From Candidatus Scybalocola faecigallinarum (GTDB taxonomy: Bacteria > Bacillota > Clostridia > Lachnospirales > Lachnospiraceae): 64,000 nucleotides of DNA. The notes under the pieces were generated by a model. The model had not been told where the DNA came from. It saw only the letters and a list, made by a program, of their open reading frames with translations, and ran no database searches. Of this stretch, positions 7,812-15,975 are shown piece by piece (the first letter of the stretch is position 1; each line of letters opens with the position of its first letter). The stretch covers positions 1 to 64,000 of the forward strand of contig DVIT01000014.1 of the NCBI GenBank assembly GCA_018711005.1, written 5' to 3'. Both the position numbers and the translations under genes were made by a program.

Positions 7812-8366
7812 TTACTCCATACGGATAATGTAGATCTGGTCGGCTGAAATTTCACCGCCGGACTGGGCCTGTCCATAGACGGCAATATATGTGGATTGTT
7901 TAACATCAGAAGCCTGGGCATTTTCCAAAGTCATTTGCTCGGTACTTATATTGATGCTGGCGGTCTGGAACACGCAGTTTTCTCCATAACGGACAGTGAC
8001 TGTATCATCGGCAGATTCAGCCCCCGGGGCAGCTTCCTGGATCATGTTGGATTGAACCTGGGCCTCAGTGACCTGGAAAACGCCGTCTTGAAAGTCCTGG
8101 ACAGTTCCGTATAAATCTGCGGATTCCAGGAGATCATTGGCGCTGGCTGGCGTATCGCTGCTGCCGGAGGATGCATCGCTGCCGGTTTCGTTGGTAAGCG
8201 TATCCGAGACGGAGTCATTGGTATTTTGCGCCGCCGAAGTATTTTGGCCCCGGACAGAGCATCCGGTTAAGGATACGGTACAAAGGAGCAGGACAAGCCC
8301 CTTTTTAAGGTGCGGCTGTATTCCTTTGGCTCCATGGATTGATAGCTTTAAGAGTTTACATAACAT
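7812..8366 (-). CDS. Small lipoprotein of the ABC export operon
   Basis: This 184-residue protein has a basic start, a hydrophobic helix and a lipobox (LTGC, cysteine near residue 36), then a long Ser/Thr/Asp/Asn linker (about 40-75) and a small beta-rich C-terminal domain (DLYGTVQDFQDGVFQVTEAQ, later TVRYGENCVF and STYIAVYGQAQSGGEISADQI). The C-terminal part resembles DUF5666-like OB-fold domains, an inference. It is the first gene of the four-gene minus-strand operon, 16 bases before a permease, and may be the extracellular partner or adaptor of the transporter. Confidence 0.75.
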   Translation of the reverse strand: MLCKLLKLSIHGAKGIQPHLKKGLVLLLCTVSLTGCSVRGQNTSAAQNTNDSVSDTLTNETGSDASSGSSDTPASANDLLESADLYGTVQDFQDGVFQVTEAQVQSNMIQEAAPGAESADDTVTVRYGENCVFQTASINISTEQMTLENAQASDVKQSTYIAVYGQAQSGGEISADQIYIIRME

Positions 8367-8422
8367 TTTGAAAATCCCCTTTCATTATTTGGTTGTGCAT
8401 CCCTGTGTGGATCCTGGAGGGT

Positions 8423-8458
8423 ATTTTACTAAAAAACATTTCTAAAACTCATCTAAGA
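8423..8458 (-). promoter_or_regulatory. Promoter and predicted response-regulator site of the ABC operon
   Basis: On the minus strand the decamers TCTTAGATGA (8449-8458) and TTTTAGAAAT (8438-8447) lie 11 bp apart. The second decamer begins 19 bases before the -10 box TAAAAT (8423-8428). The same arrangement and distance occur on the plus strand upstream of the response regulator. Confidence 0.6.
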
Positions 8459-8513
8459 ACAGTGCGATCTGTGGCATTATGGGGAAAAATAACTTTTGAC
8501 CTTAATGTTATGA

Positions 8514-8549
8514 TTTTAGAGGACTTTTAGAGGATCAGTCTGGTATACT
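8514..8549 (+). promoter_or_regulatory. Promoter and predicted autoregulatory site of the response regulator
   Basis: TTTTAGAGGA occurs twice (8514-8523 and 8525-8534) with an 11-bp period, the usual geometry for OmpR/PhoB-family dimers. The second copy begins 19 bases before TATACT (8544-8549) and takes the place of the -35 box, as in activated promoters. Confidence 0.65.
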
Positions 8550-8586
8550 GGCTATGGATGAAATCCTAAGAGAAGGAATGAATGAA

Positions 8587-9273
8587 ATGAAAGTATTACT
8601 TGTAGAAGATGATAAAGATTTATGCAGGCTGGTGGCGCGGGAGCTGGAAAAAAACGGATGCCAGGTGGATGCCTGCTATGACGGAGAAACCGCCATGATG
8701 TTTGCTTTAAATAAGGATTATGGATATGATCTGGCGATTGTTGACCGCATGCTCCCGGTGGTGGATGGACTGACAGTGATCAAAACTATGCGGCAAAAAG
8801 AAATCCAGATCCCGGTGATCATTATTACAGGAATGTCCCATTTAGATGACCGGGTGGAGGGCCTGGACTCGGGGGCGGATGATTATCTTGTAAAGCCCTT
8901 TCATCTCCGTGAGCTTATGGCCAGGGTAAGGGCCCTGACACGCCGTCCCCATGAGATCCGCAGCGAAGGGATCCTGACTTATGGCGATCTGGCCCTGGAC
9001 CGGGAGTCGAGGGAGTTAAGCTGCCATGAAAGAAAACTGAATCTGACGTCCAGGGAAAGCGAGCTGCTTTATACGCTGATGCTGCACCCGGAAAATGTAT
9101 ATACAAGGGAGCAGCTGGTGCTGAAAGTATGGGGCAGCGATGCCCAGATCGAGCCGGGAAATGTGGACAATTACATTTCCTTTTTAAGAAAGCGCCTGAG
9201 AGAGGTTAAGAGTACCTGCAGCATTAAGACTATTTACGGAACAGGTTTCCAACTGGAGAAAGATCATGCTTAA
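8587..9273 (+). CDS. OmpR-family response regulator
   Basis: The chosen start MKVLLVEDD lies nine bases after AAGGA; two in-frame upstream ATGs overlap or precede that site. The 228-residue protein has a receiver domain (acidic pocket EDD, phospho-acceptor Asp in LAIVDRMLPV, Lys in LVKPFHLRE) and a C-terminal winged helix (LTSRESELLYTL, then VDNYISFLRKRLRE and IKTIYGTGFQL). The stop overlaps the kinase start by 8 bp. It is divergent from the ABC export operon, and matching repeats in both promoters point to control of both. Confidence 0.95.
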   Translation: MKVLLVEDDKDLCRLVARELEKNGCQVDACYDGETAMMFALNKDYGYDLAIVDRMLPVVDGLTVIKTMRQKEIQIPVIIITGMSHLDDRVEGLDSGADDYLVKPFHLRELMARVRALTRRPHEIRSEGILTYGDLALDRESRELSCHERKLNLTSRESELLYTLMLHPENVYTREQLVLKVWGSDAQIEPGNVDNYISFLRKRLREVKSTCSIKTIYGTGFQLEKDHA

Positions 9274-10603
9274 ACAATTATCAAAACGACTGCATTTATT
9301 TTTGACCGTTATCCTTATGGCCATTATTACGCTGATCTTGTGCTTTGCCTTTGGGAGTACCTGTCAGTCCCAGCGTACCGGAGAGATCACGTATATCCAG
9401 CGGATGGCTTCCCTGATCATTTATCAGCTGGAAGCGGATGCCGGAGATTTTCAAAACGTGCTTTCAGATTATGAAACCGATATGAAGGTGTACAGTATTT
9501 TAAAAAATGCAGAAGGTGAGACGCTGTATGAAAGCCCATCCCTGCCCCAGGAGGAGCTTAAAACACTGATGGATCAGGCAGAGCGATACCTTCAGACCCA
9601 AAGTATGTCCCCAGGCAGCGGCGGTACGCCGGTCACAGAGCAGGGGGGATATATGGAAATCCGGGGCAATGGCCATGACCGCTATTATGGTATTTTATCC
9701 ACGGTCAGTGCAAGAAACGGGCAGATTTATACATTGGCTTTGTTTTTTAAGCAAATCTCAGTTTGGACAATGCTTTTGCGCCAGCTGCCTGCCTACGGCA
9801 TTATTTGGAGCATTGCCTTTGTCTGTGTTTTTCTTGCAGGAAGATTTCTTATGGGCAAGGCCTTTGAGCCTACGGAGCGTGTGCTGCAAAGCCAGAGGAG
9901 CTTTGTGGCGGCAGCGTCTCATGAGCTGAAATCGCCTTTGGCGGTGATCATGGCCAATGCGGAGACTGCCCGGGATAATCTGGATCAGGTGCAGGAGGTG
10001 GAGGGCTGTCTAAAGACTATTGATGCAGAATGTCTGCGTATGTCAAGGCTTGTGCAGGATATGCTGCTTTTGGCGTCTTCGGATGCAGGACAGTGGACGC
10101 TGCAGAAACGGCAGGTCAATGTGGATACGCTGCTGATCACATTATATGAAGCCTTTGAGCCGGTATGCGCCGGAAAATCCATTGCCTTGGAGCTTGAAAT
10201 GGGAGAGGAAAGCTATCCGGACCTTTATACGGATCCGGAGCGGCTGTTTCAGATCTTAAGCATCTATATGGATAATGCGGTGTCCTATTCGTCTCCAAAG
10301 CAGTTGATCCGGATCCGCACGAAGGTTACGGCAAAATTCCTGACATTTTTTATTGAAGATCATGGCCGGGGCATAAGTCTGAAGGATAAGCCGTTTATTT
10401 TTGACCGCTTTTACTGTGCCGATGAGTCCCGTACGGATAAGTCACATTTTGGACTGGGACTTAGTATTGCCAGGGAGCTGGCGAAAATATTGGGCTGTGA
10501 AATGGGATTTTTTGATACTCCGGGGGGAGGCGCTACATTTTTTTTGACCTTCCGGTCAGAAAAAAGAAATGAGACGGCCATGCCTGCCGGGATCCGCAGT
10601 TAA
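9266..10603 (+). CDS. Sensor histidine kinase partner of the response regulator
   Basis: This 445-residue protein has a first span at about residues 11-30, an extracytoplasmic sensor of about 140 residues, a second span at 175-195, a HisKA domain with phospho-acceptor His219 (AASHELKSPLAV) and an ATPase domain with the N box (FQILSIYMDNAVSYS), a G1 box (EDHGRGIS) and a G2 box (HFGLGLSIA). It overlaps the regulator gene by 8 bp. A short linker rather than a clear HAMP domain joins span and kinase. The stimulus is unknown; the adjoining exporter suggests envelope or peptide stress. Confidence 0.93.
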   Translation: MLKQLSKRLHLFLTVILMAIITLILCFAFGSTCQSQRTGEITYIQRMASLIIYQLEADAGDFQNVLSDYETDMKVYSILKNAEGETLYESPSLPQEELKTLMDQAERYLQTQSMSPGSGGTPVTEQGGYMEIRGNGHDRYYGILSTVSARNGQIYTLALFFKQISVWTMLLRQLPAYGIIWSIAFVCVFLAGRFLMGKAFEPTERVLQSQRSFVAAASHELKSPLAVIMANAETARDNLDQVQEVEGCLKTIDAECLRMSRLVQDMLLLASSDAGQWTLQKRQVNVDTLLITLYEAFEPVCAGKSIALELEMGEESYPDLYTDPERLFQILSIYMDNAVSYSSPKQLIRIRTKVTAKFLTFFIEDHGRGISLKDKPFIFDRFYCADESRTDKSHFGLGLSIARELAKILGCEMGFFDTPGGGATFFLTFRSEKRNETAMPAGIRS

Positions 10604-10728
10604 CGCTGGTTTTACGCGGCTGACGCAGTTAAATCCTTGTTTATGGACTAAAAATTTTTGTAAAAGATATATACCGGAAAAACATTTTCGTGTATAATGG
10701 GTATAGTTCGTAAAGCGAGGTGAATAAA

Positions 10729-12435
10729 ATGATTTGCAGTCATTGTGGGGCGGACAACAAAGATGATGCCACAAAATGCGCCCAATGTGGGGAACCACTA
10801 AAACCTTCAGCCGATAAAAATACAACAAAGAAGTCAAACGCATCATCCCGGATCCGAAAGATTTCTGTTGACAGCGTAGAGTCACGGGGAGCATCCGGGA
10901 AGAAGAAAGGCGATAAAGGAGATGAAAGGACGGGGCCGCTTCCGGGCCTGCGCAGACGCAATAAGGAATCTGCAGTAGAGGATACACTGGATCTTTCCGG
11001 CTTTCATCTGGAAGATGTGGAATTGCAGGAGATCGATCTGGATGAAGGAGATTTTTCAGATATGTCTGCAGATGATCCTGGAGAAGGCAGCAGGGGTTTT
11101 TCCGGACCTTTCGGAAAAGGCTTTGGGCCTTCGGAGAAAAACAATCGCCGGTTATGGATCTTTGGCGGGATCATTGCCCTGTTGCTGATCATCGCTGCTG
11201 TTGTCTTACTTTATATGCGTCATGATTCCTCACCGGATTATGCAGATACGATCCTGGAAGGCAATCAATATTACAGGGAGGAAGATTATACCCGGGCACA
11301 GGAGGCCTATAACCGGGCTATCCAGATGGAGCCGGGGCAGGCGGAAGCTTATTTTTGCATGGCGGATGTGTATGTTGCCATGGAAGATATTCAAAGTGCA
11401 GTGAACGTCCTTCAGCAGGGCTATGACCGTACACAGGATGAACAGCTTCTTATCCGGCTCAATGAGCTGGCAGGACAGCTGGAATCGAAAGGCGAAAGCT
11501 CGGATACCCAGGTACAGACCGATGTGCCGGAAAGCAGTGCGGCGGAAACCGTGCCGGAGACGGACACACAGGCGGCTGAAACGGCAGATGCAGGCAGTGT
11601 CATCGTATGGGCTGTGAATCCTTCTGTTGAGGCGGATACCATTATGCCGGTGCTGGGATGTACGCCGGAGGAAGATATTTATTCTTCACCGGTCAGCGTC
11701 ATTTACCGGGACGGTCAGGCTGGACTTATTGATCAGAGCGGAAATATTGTGGCAGAGCCTCAGTACCGTTATATATTAAGATGTGCCCAGCAGCTGTATG
11801 CAGGGCTGAGTGATGGACGGTGCCTGCTTCTGAATGAGGACTATACATTAAATGAGGAAACGGCCCACAGCCACAGTGCTGTATCGTACACGTATTTGTG
11901 GGATTCTTCTCAAAATCATGCATTTCGCGTGGTACATACTGCTGATGGAGATACAGTGGAAGAAACCCCTTATGAGATCGGTGAAAATGTGCTGCTCCCG
12001 GTGATCGCAGGATCACGGGAAAGCTACAGCCTGGAAAATCCGGTCTATGCTTTGGCAGGAAGTGAGGGGCTTAAGACGGATTTTATTTATGAAAATACCG
12101 GCGGATGCTCCTGGAACGGCATGATGGCTGTATGCCGGGATGGCCGGTGGGGCTACTGCAATCTGGATGGAACGGAAGTGATCCCCTGCCAATACGACGG
12201 TGCGGATTATGTGAATACATCGGATACAGAAGCATTAAGCTTTACCCAGGGAGCGCCTTACGGTTATTCTGAAAGCTTTGTAGCCGTACGCAAGGACGGC
12301 CTGTGGGGCTACTTTGATAAAAGCGGACAGGCAGCTTCCCCCTTTGTGTTTGAGGAAGCACGGCCGGTCAGCGGCGGATATGCCTGGGTCAAATATGAAG
12401 GCCAGTGGGGTGTGATCACCCTGACCAATGAGTGA
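10729..12435 (+). CDS. Zinc-ribbon, single-span, TPR and WG-repeat protein
   Basis: The start is ATG at 10729 behind GAGGTG, with a TATAAT at 10693-10698; an earlier GTG overlaps the ribosome-binding site. The 568-residue product begins with a zinc ribbon (CSHCGADN, CAQCGEPL), continues with a charged disordered region, one span at about 145-165 (LWIFGGIIALLLIIAAVVLLYM), two TPR-like units (NQYYREEDYTRAQEAYNRAIQMEPGQAEAYF and the next), a Glu/Thr-rich linker, and at least three WG (KWG) beta repeats (DGQAGLIDQSGNIV, DGRWGYCNLDGTEV, DGLWGYFDKSGQAA). Such proteins are common and uncharacterised in Clostridia; an extracellular binding role is inferred. Confidence 0.8.
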   Translation: MICSHCGADNKDDATKCAQCGEPLKPSADKNTTKKSNASSRIRKISVDSVESRGASGKKKGDKGDERTGPLPGLRRRNKESAVEDTLDLSGFHLEDVELQEIDLDEGDFSDMSADDPGEGSRGFSGPFGKGFGPSEKNNRRLWIFGGIIALLLIIAAVVLLYMRHDSSPDYADTILEGNQYYREEDYTRAQEAYNRAIQMEPGQAEAYFCMADVYVAMEDIQSAVNVLQQGYDRTQDEQLLIRLNELAGQLESKGESSDTQVQTDVPESSAAETVPETDTQAAETADAGSVIVWAVNPSVEADTIMPVLGCTPEEDIYSSPVSVIYRDGQAGLIDQSGNIVAEPQYRYILRCAQQLYAGLSDGRCLLLNEDYTLNEETAHSHSAVSYTYLWDSSQNHAFRVVHTADGDTVEETPYEIGENVLLPVIAGSRESYSLENPVYALAGSEGLKTDFIYENTGGCSWNGMMAVCRDGRWGYCNLDGTEVIPCQYDGADYVNTSDTEALSFTQGAPYGYSESFVAVRKDGLWGYFDKSGQAASPFVFEEARPVSGGYAWVKYEGQWGVITLTNE

Positions 12436-12495
12436 TCCTGCACCATGTAAGGCGGCTTTAGGCCCTGCCATGAAAGGGCAGTTTTAGTGAGAATA

Positions 12496-12544
12496 AAAGG
12501 CTCTGTGTCAATGCCGGAATAAGGGCATTGGCACAGAGCCTTTG
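12496..12544. terminator. Strong bidirectional terminator
   Basis: A stem of about 20 bp (AAAGGCTCTGTG half, loop near 12516-12522, partner ending GAGCCTTTG) stands between the convergent WG-repeat gene and the ABC importer operon and can serve both. Confidence 0.8.
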
Positions 12545-12594
12545 TGCTGCGTGTAAGATTGCGGGCAGGAGTGTATGATGGATGGTTCCAAACC

Positions 12595-13368
12595 TTAGTT
12601 GCCGCATTCAATACTGATCTGGTTAAACTGGGTCAGAAGGTCGTCTACGGTGAGGGCTGCTTTATCCGGACCGGATTTGTCCAGAATATAGCTGCCCTGG
12701 TGCATCATCAGGAGACGGTTGCCATATTCGACAGCATAGCGGAGATTGTGGGTGACCATCATGGTGGTGAGATGCTTTTCTTTGACGATTTTGTCTGTCA
12801 GCTCCATGATCAGGTCCGCTGTTTTAGGATCCAGGGCTGCGGTATGCTCATCCAGGATGAGAAATTCAATAGGCGTCATGGTGGACATGAGCAGGGCCAT
12901 GGCCTGACGCTGGCCGCCGGAAAGGGCGCCTACTTTTGTATCCAGCTTATTTTCCAGGCCAAGGCCAAGCTGGGCCAGCATTGCCTTGTAGGCGGAAATA
13001 CGCTTTTTATTTGTTCCGGGCCGCAGGTTAAAGGAACGGCCTTTGTTGTCTGCCAGCGCCATATTTTCCAGGATCGTCATGGACGGGCATGTTCCCATGG
13101 CGGGATTTTGGAAAACCCGGCCAATACGGGCATAACGGCGGAAGTCCCGGGCTTTTGTAATATCCCTGCCGTGAATGGAAATTGTCCCGCTTTCAATGGG
13201 AATGCTCCCGCAGATAATATTCAGCAGGGATGTTTTTCCGGAACCATTGCTGCCGATGATGGAGATAAAGTCCCCGTCATTGACAGTCAGGTTAAAGTCA
13301 GAGAACAGGCACATTTCATTGACTGTGCCGGGATTGTAATATTTATGGATATTTTTTAATTCAAGCAT
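12595..13368 (-). CDS. trpZ: ABC importer ATPase, tryptophan-type (TrpZ-like)
   Basis: This 257-residue ATPase has Walker A (GSNGSGKTS, about residues 37-45), a Q-loop (RVFQNPAMG), a signature (LSGGQRQAMALLMS), Walker B (LILDEHTAALDP) and the switch histidine (MVTHNLRYA). It overlaps the permease gene by 8 bp and ends a three-gene importer operon. DEHTA in place of DEPTS is common in this importer group. The name rests on the operon's permease and binding-protein families plus the Trp-specifier T-box in front. Confidence 0.85.
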   Translation of the reverse strand: MLELKNIHKYYNPGTVNEMCLFSDFNLTVNDGDFISIIGSNGSGKTSLLNIICGSIPIESGTISIHGRDITKARDFRRYARIGRVFQNPAMGTCPSMTILENMALADNKGRSFNLRPGTNKKRISAYKAMLAQLGLGLENKLDTKVGALSGGQRQAMALLMSTMTPIEFLILDEHTAALDPKTADLIMELTDKIVKEKHLTTMMVTHNLRYAVEYGNRLLMMHQGSYILDKSGPDKAALTVDDLLTQFNQISIECGN

Positions 13369-14251
13369 GGATCTTCACCTTCTTTTTCCGATCGTGGCTG
13401 ATCACAAGGATGACCAGCAAAAGTACCGCAGTAATAAGTTTGACAAAATCCGGCTCCAGGAAGTTTAAGGCAATGGCTACGCAGGCTTTATATAAAATAG
13501 AGCCGATGAGCACTGCGGATGTGACCCGCAGAATGGTGACATTTTTAAAAAGGTTGGTGCCAATGATCACGCTGGCCAGGCCGATGACCATTGTGCCGGT
13601 ACCGCTGGAAATATCAAAATAACCTTCTTCATGGGCATAAACGGCGCCGCCTAAGGCGACAAGACCGTTGGAAATGGCCAGCCCTACGATTTTTACAAAG
13701 CCTTTGTCCTTGGCCAGACAGGTGACCAGCGTATCATTATCGCCAACCGCCCGGAGCAAATAGCCGGAACGGGTTTTTAAGTAAAGATCCAGCACATATT
13801 TGGCGATCAGGCTGATAATCAGGATAATGATCAGAGTTATATAGGGCTTAAGGGCAGCCGGCACCAGGGCGTTGAGCAGATCATTGTCAAAAATGGTCTG
13901 GCTGGTAAATAAAGGGATATTGGCCTGACCGGCAATCTTAAGATTGATCGTATATAAGGCGGTCATCATAATGATCCCGGAGATCAGATCCCGGACTTTA
14001 AGCTTTACGTGGATCAGCCCGGTACAGATGCCGGCCAGAAGGCCAGCGGCAAAAGCTGCCGCCAGGGAAAGATAAGGGTTTATACCGGCCTTAATAAGGA
14101 CGGCGGCTACGGCAGCGCCCAGGGGAAAGCTGCCGTCTACGGTCAGATCGGGAAAATCAAGGATCTTATATGTGATGTATACGCCCAGGGCCATGATCCC
14201 GTAGATCAGGCCCTGTTCGAAAATTCCTAAAAGAATGGACATGGCACACAC
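13361..14251 (-). CDS. trpY: ABC importer permease, tryptophan-type (TrpY-like)
   Basis: This 296-residue permease of the branched-chain amino acid (BPD_transp_2) type has 8-9 spans, including GLIYGIMALGVYITYKILDFPDLTVDG at the N terminus and LITAVLLLVILVISHDRKKK at the C terminus. That N-terminal pattern is typical of permeases paired with PF04392 binding proteins. It starts 11 bases after the binding-protein gene and overlaps the ATPase gene. Confidence 0.88.
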   Translation of the reverse strand: MCAMSILLGIFEQGLIYGIMALGVYITYKILDFPDLTVDGSFPLGAAVAAVLIKAGINPYLSLAAAFAAGLLAGICTGLIHVKLKVRDLISGIIMMTALYTINLKIAGQANIPLFTSQTIFDNDLLNALVPAALKPYITLIIILIISLIAKYVLDLYLKTRSGYLLRAVGDNDTLVTCLAKDKGFVKIVGLAISNGLVALGGAVYAHEEGYFDISSGTGTMVIGLASVIIGTNLFKNVTILRVTSAVLIGSILYKACVAIALNFLEPDFVKLITAVLLLVILVISHDRKKKVKIHA

Positions 14252-14262
14252 TCCTGTTTCTG

Positions 14263-15351
14263 TTATTCTTCGGTGATCTCGGTAAAGATTTCCGCATTTT
14301 CCAAAAGGCTGCTGTCTACAGTCAGACCCAGGTTATCGGCAACAGCCTGGTTAAAATAAGTGCTGTAGTTTTCAAAGGTTTCGTAGGGCATTTCACTGGC
14401 TGTAGCTTTGCCGCGAAGAATCTGGGCAGCCATCTGTCCGGTTTTTTTGCCAAGCTCAATATAATCAATACCTGCGGCAGCCAGGCATCCGATCTTTACC
14501 TGTTCGATCTCGCTGCCAAAGACAGGGATGTTTTGTTCAGCGGCTTTGGCAAGAATGGTAGGAAGGCCCTGGACAACGGTGTTGTCTGTAAGGTTATTGA
14601 CACAGTCCACCTTGGTCAGCATATTGTCTGTGGCCAGGGGAATGTCTGCGCTTGTGGAAATGCCGACGTCTACGATCTCAAAGCCGTAATCCGGCGCTTT
14701 TTCTTTATATTCTTCAATCGTAGCCACAGAGTTCAGCTCGCTGGTTGTATACATAATGCCAATGGTCGTGGCGTCAGGAAGAAGGCTGCGGATCAGCTCC
14801 AGCTGGGCGTCCACCGGCAGCTTGTCGCTTGTTCCGGTAACATTGCCCACCGGCATTTGGTTCTCATCCACAAGTTCAGCGGCCAGGGGATCGGTGACTG
14901 CGGTGTAGATTACAGGAATATCAGTGTCTCTGGCGGCGTTGTAGCAGCTTAAGGCGCTGGGGGTGGCAATGGCGCAGATCAGATCCGGATCTTCGGCGAC
15001 AAATTGAGAGGCAATCTGGCTGCTCATGCCGGAGTCAGCCTGGGCATTTTGATATTGGATGGTAAGGTTTTCGCCTTCCACAATGCCTTCCTGGGCAAGG
15101 CCCTCAAGAAAGCCTTCCCGGCAGTTATCCAGGGAACCGTGCTGGGCGTACTGGGTAATGCAGATGGTGTAGCTTTCCCCGCTGGCGGAGCCGGACGTAT
15201 CTGAAGCATTGGCGCTTTGGGCGGTCTGGGACGTATCGGATGTGTTGGTGCTTGATGCACCGGACGCATCTGAGGCGCCGCTCTGGCAGGCTGCCATTGT
15301 GCATACGCTTACGGAAAGGGTTAGTAATGCTGCGATCATTTTCTTATTCAT
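14263..15351 (-). CDS. trpX: ABC substrate-binding lipoprotein, tryptophan-type (TrpX-like)
   Basis: The start is MNKKMIAALL, after AAGGAGG with a spacing of 8; the longer frame runs into the T-box terminator. The 362-residue product has a lipoprotein signal peptide (cysteine in MAACQSG), a Ser/Ala/Asp-rich linker and a two-lobed periplasmic-binding fold of the ABC_sub_bind family (CITQYAQHGSLDNCREGF, VIYTAVTDPLAAELV, GIMYTTSELNS, VPVFGSEIEQVKIG). Related proteins in streptococci and clostridia are the TrpX component of tryptophan or aromatic amino acid importers. Expression is most likely switched by uncharged tRNA-Trp through the leader. Confidence 0.87.
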   Translation of the reverse strand: MNKKMIAALLTLSVSVCTMAACQSGASDASGASSTNTSDTSQTAQSANASDTSGSASGESYTICITQYAQHGSLDNCREGFLEGLAQEGIVEGENLTIQYQNAQADSGMSSQIASQFVAEDPDLICAIATPSALSCYNAARDTDIPVIYTAVTDPLAAELVDENQMPVGNVTGTSDKLPVDAQLELIRSLLPDATTIGIMYTTSELNSVATIEEYKEKAPDYGFEIVDVGISTSADIPLATDNMLTKVDCVNNLTDNTVVQGLPTILAKAAEQNIPVFGSEIEQVKIGCLAAAGIDYIELGKKTGQMAAQILRGKATASEMPYETFENYSTYFNQAVADNLGLTVDSSLLENAEIFTEITEE

Positions 15352-15425
15352 AATAAATACCTCCTTAAGATACAAAACCGGCAGGAGCGTGGCCTTAGGG
15401 AAACAGCAGCCGGATGGACTGCTGA

Positions 15426-15715
15426 CGAAAATAAAAAAAGTCCCAAGCATAGAATTATGCTTGAGACGGTAAATTCATTCCGCGGTGCCACTCAAATTGA
15501 CTTTCGCCCACTTTTTTGTGTACTAACATACACACCTTATTGATAACGGGTTTGGTTCCCGGCAGCGCCTACTTTTTATCATTTCGGACTGCCCTCAAAA
15601 GTCCATTCAGCTTAAAACGCAATACTGCCTTCCCACCGCCGGCAGCTCTCTGGGATCTTGTTTAAAAGCTTACTTCTCTTTCTCATCGGTTTTGATTTAA
15701 CTGTTTATCTTGTTA
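15426..15715 (-). ncRNA. T-box leader with tryptophan specifier
   Basis: On the minus strand the leader shows the AGAGAG element in stem I, a specifier loop reading GAA-TGG-A (TGG at 15603-15605, Trp), the T-box GTGGCACCGCG (15481-15491) and a terminator (CAAGCATA/TATGCTTG, then GGGACTTTTTTT at 15433-15457). The specifier codon agrees with the tryptophan-type importer downstream. Uncharged tRNA-Trp should stabilise the antiterminator and turn on trpXYZ. Confidence 0.92.
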
Positions 15716-15716
15716 A

Positions 15717-15745
15717 AGCATAATACATTCTAAAATATTTGTCAA
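15717..15745 (-). promoter_or_regulatory. Promoter of the Trp T-box operon
   Basis: TTGACA (15740-15745), 17 bp, TATGCT (15717-15722), reading on the minus strand into the T-box. Confidence 0.75.
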
Positions 15746-15773
15746 GAACAAATTTTAAGAAGTCTGACGGCGG

Positions 15774-15801
15774 GTAACAGTTCAGCAGGCTGAACTGTTA
15801 C
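15774..15801. promoter_or_regulatory. Perfect 13-bp palindrome between importer and NRPS promoters
   Basis: GTAACAGTTCAGC and its exact complement are separated by AG. It lies 29 bp behind the T-box -35 box and about 107 bp upstream of the NRPS -35 box. No T run follows on either strand at once, so an operator is more likely than a terminator. The binding protein is unknown. Confidence 0.55.
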
Positions 15802-15850
15802 ATTCAGATAACGGCCCGGATGGGCAAAATTCGGTATAGCGTTAAATAAA

Positions 15851-15871
15851 GTCACAAAATACGTCACAAAA
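15851..15871. promoter_or_regulatory. Direct repeat upstream of the NRPS promoter
   Basis: GTCACAAAA occurs twice with a 12-bp period, ending 36 bp before the NRPS -35 box. This spacing suits an activator site. The response regulator in the NRPS operon has no DNA-binding domain, so the factor would have to come from elsewhere. Confidence 0.4.
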
Positions 15872-15907
15872 AGAAAAATAAAATCTCTCATACAGTGAAA
15901 GAATGGA

Positions 15908-15936
15908 TTGCATTTGTGTTTTCCAGAGAATATAAT
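15908..15936 (+). promoter_or_regulatory. Promoter of the NRPS operon
   Basis: TTGCAT (15908-15913), 17 bp, TATAAT (15931-15936). Transcription would start near 15943. This rules out the GTG at 15895 as the NRPS start. Confidence 0.65.
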
Positions 15937-15975
15937 AGGAGTATGCGATGGGCAGAAACATATTTTAGAAAATAT

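Noticed and set aside
10556-10987. Minus-strand reading frame over the start of the WG-repeat gene
   Set aside because: It covers a clear promoter, ribosome site and zinc ribbon on the other strand; codon pattern is unlike a gene.
12544-13359. Long plus-strand reading frame opposite the ABC ATPase
   Set aside because: It mirrors the ATPase in antisense, has no ribosome-binding site or promoter, and reads as His/Gly-rich shadow sequence.
15895-15942. Extra 16 N-terminal residues of the NRPS
   Set aside because: They span the -35 and -10 boxes and have no ribosome-binding site.
15949-15969. Six-codon leader peptide at the NRPS start
   Set aside because: The only ribosome-binding site lies at or before the predicted transcription start, and the peptide has no regulatory codons.
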